A stretch of 64,000 nt of DNA, taken from Nyssa sinensis (Eukaryota; Streptophyta; Magnoliopsida; Cornales; Nyssaceae). Numbering within the stretch: position 1 is the stretch's first letter; each line of letters opens with the position of its first letter. Position numbers and translations under genes: made by a program. Below the pieces are notes generated by a model. That model was not told the DNA's origin. It saw only the letters and a list, made by a program, of their open reading frames with translations, and did no database searches. The stretch covers positions 25,885,071-25,949,070 of the forward strand of contig CM018052.1 in the NCBI GenBank assembly GCA_008638375.1, read 5' to 3'. This document shows, piece after piece, positions 1-9,293 of the stretch.

Positions 1-2
1 CG

Positions 3-776
3 ATGGAGGTTTACATTGATGATATGTTGATTAAAAGTCAACAAAAGGAGGACCACGTCGGGCATTTGGAAAAAACTTTTAATATCTTGGAAAAACACAA
101 GATGAAGTTGAACCCATCAAAATGTACATTTGGGGTGAGTCATGGAAAATTTCTCGGCTTTCTTATCTCGCACAAAGGCATCGAGGCTGACCCCTCCCAA
201 ATTAAGGCCTTGAAGGAACTAGAGCCACCAGAGTCCCGAAAAGATATACAGACATTGAATGGCAGGATTGCGGCATTAAATCGATTTATTTCTCGATCCA
301 CGGATCACTGTCTTCCGTTCTTCAAAGCTTTAAGGGGGAATAAGGTCTTCGAATGGACCTCTGAATGTGACAAAGCTTTCACTGAACTTAAGCAGTATAT
401 GGCCTCTCCAGAACTGTTGTCAAAACCCAAGAAATGAGAAAAGCTCTTCTTATATCTTACGGTATCAGAGAATGCAGTAAGTTCTGCACTAATCCGAGAG
501 GAGCAAGGAGTTTAAAAACCTATATTTTATGTAAGTAAAGCGCTTCTTGGATCTAAAAAAAGATATCCCGAGGTGGAGAAATTGGCCTTTGCACTTATAA
601 TATCTGCTAGAAAACTCAGGCCTTATTTTCAAGCTCATTCAATCATAATCCCAACCTCGTACCCTTTAAAAGTCATATTACACAAAGCCGACACCTCGGG
701 TCGTCTTGTGAAATGGTCGATAGAATTAGGGGAATTCGACATAGCATATATACCTCAGATGGCCATTAAAGCTTAG
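3..776 (+). pseudogene. gypsy pol: RT C-terminal part and first RNase H, with stops
   Basis: Frame 3 begins with YIDDMLIKS, the catalytic YxDD box of reverse transcriptase, and runs through the RT connection (LNPSKCTFGV, GKFLGFLISHKGIEADP) into the RNase H domain (FEWTSECDKAFTELK at about 346-393, then VSKALLGSKKRYPEVEK and ARKLRPYFQAH). In-frame stops at 435 (TGA), 513 (TAA) and 774 (TAG) break it, but the frame never shifts. The last stop sits where the family has a glutamine just before ALADFIAEF. The enzyme would copy element RNA into cDNA and remove the RNA strand. It is a remnant of one polyprotein that continues into the next entries. Confidence 0.87.
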
Positions 777-779
777 GCT

Positions 780-1316
780 TTGGCGGATTTTATTGCCGAG
801 TTCACCCCAGCTCTACAAGAAAAACTCAATGCCAACCTAACTATGGCAGCGTGGCAACTTTATGTAGATGGGTCTTCAACTGATAAAGGTTCCAGAGTCG
901 GTATTGTCCTTCGATCTCCAGATGGTATTACCGTAGAGAAAGCGATTACCTTAAGCTTCAAAGCCTCTAACAACGAAGCCGAGTATGAAGCATTAATTCT
1001 TAGCATGAAACTAGCCTTAGAATATGAGGTTAATGACCTTAAAGCTTTCTCTGACTCACAGTTAGTGGTAAGTCAGGTTTTGGGTGAATTCACAGCCAAA
1101 GACGAAAGAATGATCAAATATGCTGACTTGATAGGCTCTCTCAAAAAATCATTTATCAAATTCAGCATTCACAAAATAGAAAGAAGACACAACACTCGAG
1201 CGGACGCCTTAGCAAATATGGCCTCTCACCTCAGTACAAGTGAGGATTCGGAAGTATCTATATCCTCCCGAGATCACCTCAGTATTGACGAGGTCCAAGT
1301 TATTTCTATTTCATAA
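780..1316 (+). pseudogene. gypsy pol: second (archaeal-type) RNase H
   Basis: The frame reads WQLYVDGSSTDKGSRVGIVL, then ASNNEAEYEALI and AFSDSQLVVSQV, ending with RRHNTRADALANMASHLS. The acidic residues in VDGSS, NNEAEYEA, SDSQLV and TRADALA are the catalytic set of RNase H. This type resembles plant and archaeal RNase HI (RVT_3 family) and occurs as an extra copy in Tat-lineage polyproteins. It sits directly after the first RNase H and before integrase, as expected. It ends at a TAA at 1314 in the same frame, so it is not a separate gene. Assignment to Tat rests on this domain together with the antisense ORF downstream. Confidence 0.87.
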
Positions 1317-1319
1317 CAT

Positions 1320-2564
1320 TGTCAGGATTGGAGAGCTCCTATCTTTAGATACTTAAAAGAAGGGCAACTCCTTGACAACAGGAATCAAGCTCAAAAACTG
1401 TGAATCAGATCAGCTCGATACCTAAGTCTAAATGGGCAACTCTATCGCAGATCTTACACCCAGCCTCTACTGAGGTGCTTATCTCTAGAAGAATCCGAAT
1501 ATGTGTTAGCTGAAATCCATGAGGGGATATGTGGCAATCACAATGGTGGGCAGACTATTTCACATTGAGCTCTAACCCATGGTTACTATTGGCCTGGTAT
1601 GCTAAACCAAGCTAAAGAATATGTGAAGAAATATGATAAATGTCAACGTTTCGCTTCATATCAACATCAACCGCAGCAGGAGCTTACTCCTATTTCAAGT
1701 CCTTGGCCTTTTAAACAATGGGGGATGGATATTGTAGGACCTCTCCCAAAGGCCCCTCAAAACAGGAAATATTTGCTGATCGCTATTGATTATTTCTCCA
1801 AATGGACGGAAGCAGAACCATTGACCCACATTACCGAGGTAGATGTTAAGAATTTTACATGAAAAAATATCGTGTGCCAGTTTGGAGTACCACGAGTTAT
1901 CATTTCAGATAACGGCACCCAGTTTACAGGAAAAATATTCAAAAAGTTTTGTGAGGATCTACAGATTAGTCACCATTTTTCCTCACCAGGACATCCATAG
2001 GCTAATGGGCAGGCCGAGGTGACTAATCGAACTATATTAACTGCCATCAAAAAGAGGTTAGAAGAAGCAAAAGGAAAATGGACAGAAGAGCTCCCTAGTG
2101 TACTGTGGGCCTACCGAAAAACAAGGAGAATTACCACCCAGGAAACACCATTCTCACTTACATATGGTTCTGAGGTGGTTATTCCTGTGGAAATCGGCAT
2201 GCCAACATGGAGAACAGAAGCCTTCAATCAAGACGATAATCAACTCCAATTAACTGAAAACCTTGACTTACTAGAAGGAAAAAGAGAGCAGGCTGCAGTT
2301 AGAATGGAGGAATATCGTCGAAGGGTGGCCAGAGGTTTTAATCAAAAGGTAAAGATTATGACGTTCCAGTTAGGGGATTTTGTTCTGCGAAGGATCTTCC
2401 CTAATACTAAAGATCCTACGATGGGGAAGCTCTCCCCAAATTGGGAAGGACCTTATAAGGTTGTCAAAATAATTCAGCCTTCAACTTATTGGTTAGAAGA
2501 TATGGCGGGAAAGCCAGTTCCTAGACCTTGGAACATTGAGCATCTGAGAAAATACTATCAATAA
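1320..2564 (+). pseudogene. gypsy pol: integrase
   Basis: Same frame as the RNase H. The zinc-binding part is visible (EIHEGICGNHNGG, YYWPGM, KYDKCQRF) but the first cysteine of the usual CDKC is a tyrosine. The catalytic core follows, with D in WGMDIVGPLPKA, D in VIISDNGTQFTG and E in ANGQAEVTNRT, the DDE triad. The C-terminal part contains LGDFVLRRI, PNWEGPYKVVKI and WNIEHLRKYYQ, then a true terminal TAA at 2562. In-frame stops at 1401, 1566, 1860 (all TGA) and 1998 (TAG, where the family has Q in HPQANGQ). The protein would insert the cDNA into chromosomes; this copy is dead. Confidence 0.9.
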
Positions 2565-2607
2565 GAACCTCCTATCTTTCAGGTAATACATCTTGTCCAT
2601 GTCTATC

Positions 2608-3005
2608 GACCTGATTCATCTCAAAATGGCCCCTACAAGCAAGAGCACTGTAGGTATGGTCGCAATTCAATGCTCAGGTCTACTGACCTGATCCATTTCA
2701 AATGGCCCCTACGAGCAAGAGTGCTGTAGGTATGGTCCCAATTCGATGCTCAAGTCTATTGACCTGATCCATCTCGAATGGCCCCTACAAGCAAGAGTGC
2801 TGTAGGTATGGTCCCAATTCGATGCTCAGGTCTACTGACCTGATCCATCTCAAATGGCCCCTACAAGCATGAGCGTTGTAGGTATGGTCCCAATTCGATG
2901 CTCAGGCCTACTGACCTGATCCATCTCAAATGGCCCCTACAAGCATGAGCGCTGTAGGTATGGTCCCAATTCAATGTTTGTGTCTACCGACCTGATCCAT
3001 CTCGA
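2608..3005 (+). repeat. 76-bp tandem repeat between pol and antisense ORF
   Basis: The word GACCTGAT recurs at 2608, 2685, 2761, 2837, 2913 and 2989, a period of 76-77 bp. Each unit holds a GGCCCCTAC word, a GTAGGTATGGTC word and a CAATTCGATGCTC word. There are five full units and a partial sixth that decays after 3000. The array starts about 45 bp after the pol stop. The minus strand of the second Tat-type element (19866-20090) has units with a similar core but a 60-bp period. Confidence 0.92.
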
Positions 3006-3315
3006 AATGACTTCAACGCGCATGTGCGCTAGGAATCTAGTCCATGTTCGTTGAAAATAAGCCTCCAGATCTTTAGATATACCAAGGCTATACTATCAAA
3101 GTTCAACACTTTATTATGACATCTTGTTTTATTACAAGTTGGTTACCTCGGGATCCAGAGGTCATATTCTCAACATCAGTCTATAAAGATTTCAACTTTT
3201 ACACATTGTTGATTACCGGGATAATCCTGGTAAGTTCTTTACTTAAAGTTTTGTATTTTAAATACTTATAGAAGCATGAAAAGTTAAACAATGTAAAGTT
3301 ACTACAAAATTTTAC

Positions 3316-5442
3316 TCAAACTCCGGATTTGTATGAATAAAAAGTAAACTTTATATATAAACCGAGGTTGACAAAAAGATCATAAAAAATTACAATATAC
3401 AAGTTACTTTGGCTTGGGGGAATAGAAGAAATAGGAGGAACGACTTCAACAAAACCCTCCACATCTGGTGGGTTGGGAGAACTCGGTAGCGACTCTACTT
3501 CTACATCATCTAGGCGAGAAATATCCAGGTTTGGATATAACTTCTGGATTTTCTTCCTACAAAGGAGGTAGCCAGAATCTACGAGCTCTCTCCCCATGGA
3601 GTTCACCAAGTCTATCATCCCAGCTTTAGTGGCCTCCTTGGTAGCTTCCTTGACTTCTTCAAGTCTTTTAGCTGCGGCTACCTTGGTGTCTTGGACTTTC
3701 TTCTTTTGCTCCTCCATTTTTCGACGGAACTGATCCCGTTGATCAAGCATAGCTCCCAGCTTTTGGCTTAAACTTATATTTTCCGATTGAAAAGCTTTAC
3801 ATTTGGTGTCCAGAGATAAGACGCTGGCTTGAGCCGCTCCAAGTTCAGCATCAGTCACCTTCAACTTGGTTTGGACATGATTCAAGTCCGATTTAGCCAC
3901 TTTGAGCTCAGCTTGGGTTTTCCTGATTTCGGACTGGGCTGTTTTCAGCTCGGCTTGCACCTTCTTCAGCTCATCCTGAAGACTTGTCGCCTTCTCAGCT
4001 TCAGCAAACCGGTCCATCAGTAAACCCGTGGCTCCAATGCCCTACAAATAAACGAATATACATGTAAAAAAAAAAAAAAAAAGGCACAAAGATGAAAACT
4101 TCTAAAAAATATTACCCTTACGTAACCAGTCATCAATTCGCTTAGAATCTGCCTTGAATCCTTTTTATGGAAACCGGAAGGCAATCCCATCTTTAAAGCC
4201 GCTTTTATGGCCTCTGAACCATTGGCTGCTTCAGCCGGATTAAAGAGTCCCGAGCTTGACCCCCCTTGAGCACCAGTCGAGCATGAAGGAGCTATCACTA
4301 GGGCGGTTGGGGCAGCTTCCGTTTGTGGCCCCTGGGCCTCAGTAGGCTGAGAAGGTTCTGATTGCGTCGCCCTACTAGCCTCCCGAGCAGCCCTCGACAC
4401 TACCCTCCTCTTCTTTTGCACTGGCTGAGGTACTTCTGACGACATCGGCAGCTCGGCTGGTTCAGGCACCAATGAGGTCGAACCCCCAGCTTTGGCTTTG
4501 GTGGATGGGACGTAGCTGGCCAAAATAGACTTCTCTACTTTGGCCGCATCGTCCTTAGTCAATCCTGCCGCCATTAGATTTTCTGATGAGAGAATCTGCA
4601 GGTGATGTCGGAAAGTAGGTTGAAGAAGTTGATTATATCTTCTTTCAATTTCAGGAGTAAAAGGCGTCATTTTCCACCTCCCCTTATCTGTAGAAATATC
4701 ATAAATACAATAATTGGCAAATGGTCAACATAAAGAAACAGATATGAAAGCATTATTATCAAACTGAGATCTAACAAGACTCACCACTGGGGCCGGTGTG
4801 CTGAGGAAAAAGACTCAGGTCGCCTTCATAGTCTTCTCGCTCCCAACCTCCCCCTACGAAAAAATACCACTTCTTTCACGTTTTGTTGGAAGAGGGTACC
4901 GTGGTCAGAGGTCGGTACCTCTGATCAAAACAAGTGTAATAAAGCCCCTCCGAAAAGAGGAACTTCATGTCCATTTTACTACGAATAAGGTCCAGATCTA
5001 CTTGGACCTTATTCAGATGACCTAAAACTATAAAACCTAAAAGCTGCCTCCAACTATTGACATTCAGATCGGCAAGACAGATATTAAAATAAATAAAAAA
5101 TTCTCGAAACAGAGGGTGTAAAGGAAGGCGTACGCCTAATTCAAACCATTCTAAATAAGCACAGATCTCGCCCTGTTTAATGTCGGACGAACGATCTGAA
5201 GGCTTGGGGACTCTACAGGATACATTCTTTGGAAACTGAAATTGCCTCCTAAGGTTAAACAACATCCCCTTTATCATATGACTTTCACCCTCTTCCCTAT
5301 GAGATCTGCTGACTTCCCTATCACTAAATTCTAGGGCAGACTCGTAAGAAAAGAAAGATGAAGCAGAGGATGAAGACGACGGACCATCTTCACCCCCCAT
5401 TTCTGACTCAACCCTAACTTCTCCGATGTTGGAACTAGACAT
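3316..5442 (-). pseudogene. Antisense extra ORF (aORF) of Tat element, gypsy-type transposon domain plus coiled coil
   Basis: Read on the minus strand from an ATG at 5442 (MSSSNIGEVRVESE). A serine-rich acidic N-terminus is followed by a domain resembling PF04195 (putative gypsy-type transposon): ICAYLEWFELGVRLPLHPL, NSWRQLLGFIVLGHLNKV, KMDMKFLFSEG, TVPSSNKT. A TGA at 4876 stands where tryptophan is expected. Two introns are plausible: about 4785 to 4690, and 4121 to 4042 (donor GTAAGG, acceptor TTTGTAG). The third exon encodes a long heptad-rich coiled coil (3600-4017) and ends near KLYPNLDISRLDDVEVE. The function of such aORFs is unknown. The second element at 17278-19219 carries a homologue with the same intron. 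Confidence 0.78.
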
Positions 5443-5926
5443 GGTCGATTCACAACGTTGAGAAATTACGAACACTAAGACCAGGATGAGAAAGAATAAA
5501 AAGATGAAGAGATAACAGGACCAGAAATTAGAAAATTACCGGTCACAAATTTCGAAAATCAATTTGAAGTCATCGGAAATCACCCTTAATTCACCAAAGA
5601 TTACGCTTGAAAAGTACTTTGAATCTATGTAAAAATATTTCGCAAAGATAAACCATCACTATTTATCACACGTGTCGTTTCAAATATTTCGAGAACCGGG
5701 AAAAGAAATATTTAAAATATCTCGAGAAGATCAAAATAAATGGCTGAAATAATAAATAGCCTCGATTATCAAAACGACGGTCTGCGCATTAATTATGCCG
5801 TGACGACTCCTGTCTTCTCGAAATACAAAAAACAAATTATTAATAAGTGTACACGTGGTTTTTTAAATCACTTGTACACTTAACCTTACCACAACCCTAG
5901 CCTCAGTTCTATACGCGTTGTTTAGA

Positions 5927-5953
5927 ACTAAGGCTTGGGGGGGGGGGAGTAGC
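5927..5953 (+). other. Polypurine tract of Tat element
   Basis: The stretch AGAACTAAGGCTT, then 11 G and AGTAGC, directly precedes the TGATG that opens the LTR. A purine run abutting the 3' LTR is the primer for plus-strand DNA synthesis. The second element has the mirror image, a 13-C run at 16848-16860. Confidence 0.8.
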
Positions 5954-6561
5954 TGATGTACCAAAAATATACTCCCAAATCAGGACCTGACACGTGTCTA
6001 GCTTGGATTATACAAACTAGGCAAATAACTATACCGATATTATATCACCTCGGCACACTCAACAAATAGTCTGCGTTACTTCTTAAGACTACTGAAGTCA
6101 CTCCCAAATTACATCGGAACACCGATGTCGTAACGATGGGACAACCATTTACAAAATTAACATGACGTGGGTCGTCATGATGAAATTACTGCTACCTGAC
6201 AAGCGGCAAAGTCTAACTCGGCCTAAAGACGAAATTAAGCCCTAGCCCTACATCGCTGTCAACTCAGTGACGAACGGTGACATAAAGATGTCATGATGAA
6301 ATTGCCTCCACTAATTGGCACTAAAAACAAAGCTCCATCAACCTATAAATACATGGAGAAAGGTATGTACAAAGATCAGATTTTTCTTAACTAACAAAAG
6401 GAAGATATTATTACTTCAAGTGATATTTTCTTCTTCATCTCATTTAACCATCGGAGCGGCTACCCACCGGAGCCCTCCCCGGTGGCTTTCTGATCTCATT
6501 TCTTCGTAGGTTAATTCACAGCGACGGTCAAGTCCTTGACGAGCCAAAAATTGTAGCATCA
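5954..6561 (+). mobile_element. 3' LTR of Tat element (608 bp)
   Basis: Starts TGATGTACC after the polypurine tract and ends GTAGCATCA; TGATG and CATCA are inverted copies, as expected of LTR ends. It contains ACACGTGTC near the start and CCTATAAATAC at about 6342, a likely core promoter. The 3' flank CCTACCAAATAAAA matches an uninterrupted paralogous sequence at 20853, which independently fixes the end of the LTR. Confidence 0.87.
6344..6349 (+). promoter_or_regulatory. TATA box in LTR
   Basis: TATAAA inside CCTATAAATACATGG, about 390 bp into the LTR. Its position would start transcription around 6370-6380, leaving a short R-U5. The assignment is by motif only. Confidence 0.5.
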
Positions 6562-7050
6562 CCTACCAAATAAAAAATAATTACATTCCAAAATGAGATA
6601 ATTTATAATTAAACCATTCAATACTAAATATCTGTAAATAAGCCTCTCCCCATTAATTAGCATTTGAGATTAAATAAATTTACCATTAATCCATTTGCTA
6701 ATTATCAATTATTTTAATTTCTTGATTTATCTTGTTTGACCAAACTCTAAAAGAAATTTATTTTCAAAAAATAAATATTTAGTTAATAATATTATCGGAA
6801 AACATTTTTCCAAAATGCTTGGGCCTAATTTCTATTATCAAATTAAATTAATCAAACCATGTGAATTCTGGTTTGTAGAATTAATTATCCAAAATATTGA
6901 ACATATTGACCTTAATAAGTCTCACCCTTTGATAGATTAAAGTAACTAAAACAAAAGGCATAGGTCCATTATCTTATTGGGATTAAGAGCTATTTGCTTC
7001 AACAATGATAACAAATATATCAAAGTTGACGACTATTAATGATATAATCT
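6562..7050. repeat. Dispersed repeat, copy 1
   Basis: From CCTACCAAATAAAA to ACAAATATATCAAAGTTGA this sequence matches 20853-21340 nearly base for base, with scattered substitutions and small indels (for example an extra CAAACTAAAT in copy 2). No coding potential is seen. The Tat element has inserted exactly at its left end. The repeat lies next to the 3' side of the Mutator-like remnant, so it may be a piece of that element family, but this is not proven. Confidence 0.85.
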
Positions 7051-7233
7051 TATCAGCGATCCTATTCAATGTATCCTAAATACAATAACACGTCAACAGT
7101 GAGTTTTCCATTCAAATAACTAAGATAAGTTATAATATCTTATAGAGATTAATATGTTATATTCTTTCAATTAGACTGCCTAGTTCTACTAAGAAGCACA
7201 ATTGCACTGTCAATAGTAAAGTTTGCTTCTCCA

Positions 7234-8266
7234 CTATTGAAACAGGAGTAATGGCTTTATAATAGCACTTCTTATAACTACTAACATGAAAAATGTTTTA
7301 ACAAGAGAATTCGAGGCTCTCCCACTATTCTGAATAGCTGTAACTACATAAGCACAAGGAAAACTATTCATCTGGCTTTGGAAGCAAGTACAATGTTGCC
7401 TAAAAATATCAATCATAATTGATGGATAAGAGTAAACTTCATAAACGTTCTTAGTTTACTGACTCACAACCCAAGATATACTAGCATTAACCACAACTTG
7501 TAACCTCAATTCTATTCCCGGACACAAAACTCCATTCCATTTCTTACATGACTCCCATCTTATAGTCATTTGGTTCAGTATCTTTACCCAGATCATGTCA
7601 ACCATCTTTGTCACTAGAATGTGACGATCCAAGAATAACATAGGGCGATAGTACTTGAACCCATGCATACATGCAGTAAATCCAACAAACAACCTTTTGA
7701 ATCATCTCGTTTGGATATCAACATCAAGCTGCAAATGAATTTCAGGATTCATCCGCCTAGCTTCATTAATTTACCACCTCAACTGATCATATGATAAACT
7801 CTCATCAACAAATAATTTAGTCTTTGCTTTCTTGACACCCAACCAAACATGATGATAGCGGATTTCAAGATCATAATTCTCTTTTAAAAAACCTAACCAC
7901 ATCAATTGGACGAGTCAAAGGCCGTTCACGAACTTGTTTAAGGATAACAACACTAACCAAATCGAAGCTTACACGTGGATTCCTCAATGCACGAACAGTA
8001 ACACCACAAGTGTGGACATTGTTCAAGCTTCGAATGTAAACAAATCCATTATAATTTTTCACAGATGCATGAACATGCCACTTGTAACCCCTCGATCCCC
8101 TAAAAAAATATTCTGCTATGACCCTAACTTTGTCATTCTTTACATAGTTGAACTGGAAACCAAGATCAATGGAATATTTGCATAAAACATTCCAAAACTC
8201 AACAACACCCCCTTTAAAAACTTGGCCAACCTGACATATACCTTGCGTCCATTCAGTTGACATCAA
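7234..8266 (-). pseudogene. Mutator-like (MULE) transposase remnant
   Basis: On the minus strand, 8266 to 7871 reads QVGQVFKGGVVEFWNVLCKY, FFRGSRGYKWHVHASVKN and VHTCGV, the MuDR DNA-binding domain with its zinc ligands. Next, with stops, come VWLGVKKAKTK, DQLRWXINEARRMNPEIHL and FVGFTACMHGFKYYRPMLFLD (7692), the entry of the MULE domain. The catalytic DDE core is missing: within about 40 residues the text is already at CPGIEL and NASISWVVSQ. It ends with a SWIM zinc finger, HCTCFQSQMNSFPCAYVVTAI (7270-7390), spacing CxC-x-C fitting the family. The protein would cut and move Mutator elements; here it is deleted and stop-ridden. No terminal inverted repeats were found. Confidence 0.85.
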
Positions 8267-9293
8267 CGACTTCTCTTGATGACTACAAAACGAAGGTAGA
8301 AGATCATACCCATATCATCTCGTTGACCCCATTAATTCCAGTACCATATTGTCTGCTTGATTAACCTCACTAACATCTTCCACATTACCACAATCAATAA
8401 CTTCAACAAAATGATCAACACAGTTCAAACCAGTTAACAAAACATAAATAACAAAATTTTTAAATAAAAAATAAAAATAGCTAAACAAAAGAAAAATTAA
8501 CAATATAGATCTCACATACCAGCTTCAAACTCCAGTCGCAACTCCAAAGCAACTCCAAAGCAGTAAACTTCAATCAAATTGACTATGAAATTCAACAACT
8601 CCAACACAGTAAACTTCGATATTCAAACGAACGTAAATCCAACGCAATTGGATCAGATTTCTAAATAGTAAAAATGGAGAATAACTTTTGAACCAAAAAT
8701 AGATCATTCAAAAAGAAAAAACTCTGCAAAAATCACCTTAAAAATATACAGTGAGGGGTACTGTGGTCTTTTAGAATAATTAAAAATTGACACGTCAACT
8801 TTAAGGACTTCAGCTCCAAAAAAGAAACAAACGACTCCAACTTCAAAGTGAAAACATTTCAACACTGTCCTCACACTCCAAATAAGTCAAGGTAAGAGGT
8901 TTATTACCAATTATCTCATTTTTAATCTATTTTTATATTTACTGTCTACCGGAGATTTTGGGTTTGGATTATGTGTTTTTTTTTTTTTTTTATTTCTCAA
9001 GTTCCCTAATTGTTTGAAATTTTGGAATTAAATCATGAGTTGGAGTTTTTTTTTTTTAATTAAGCTTATATAAAATTTATTAAAAGTTAATGAGGTGAAA
9101 ACCCAATTTAACTGAATATGTTATTACTACGTGTGTGTGCAATAAGCTTATTTCATTTTACATATCATTTAAACGAGGCAATTGAGCACCCGGACAATTG
9201 AATGTCCTAAAGAAGATGAACTGACCAGAGAACATGAATATGTGAGCTTGTTTACATGTGCAAATGCAGATACAGAATCTCTCTCTCTCTCTC
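8267..9293. other. Gap between MULE remnant and bHLH gene
   Basis: No gene is supported. The part nearest the MULE (8520-8900) has repeated AACTCCAA words and may be its former 5' leader. Poly-T runs lie at 8971-8990 and 9043-9057, and a CT microsatellite at 9278-9295 touches the end of the bHLH coding region. The 3' UTR of the bHLH gene should lie here on the minus strand. Confidence 0.5.

Larger units (their letters stand above)
1..6561 (+). mobile_element. Ty3/gypsy retrotransposon, Tat lineage, 3' portion
   Basis: The window opens inside the reverse transcriptase of an LTR retrotransposon; the 5' LTR and gag lie outside. Seen in order: RT end and first RNase H, a second RNase H of the archaeal type, integrase, 76-bp tandem repeats, an ORF on the opposite strand, a polypurine tract with an 11-G run, and a 608-bp LTR. 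A second RNase H and extra ORFs between pol and the 3' LTR, sometimes antisense, are known traits of Tat-lineage elements such as Grande, Retand and Ogre. The pol frame is closed by about eight stops, so this copy is not autonomous. The expected target duplication CCTAC follows the LTR at 6562; its partner would be upstream of the window. Confidence 0.85.
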
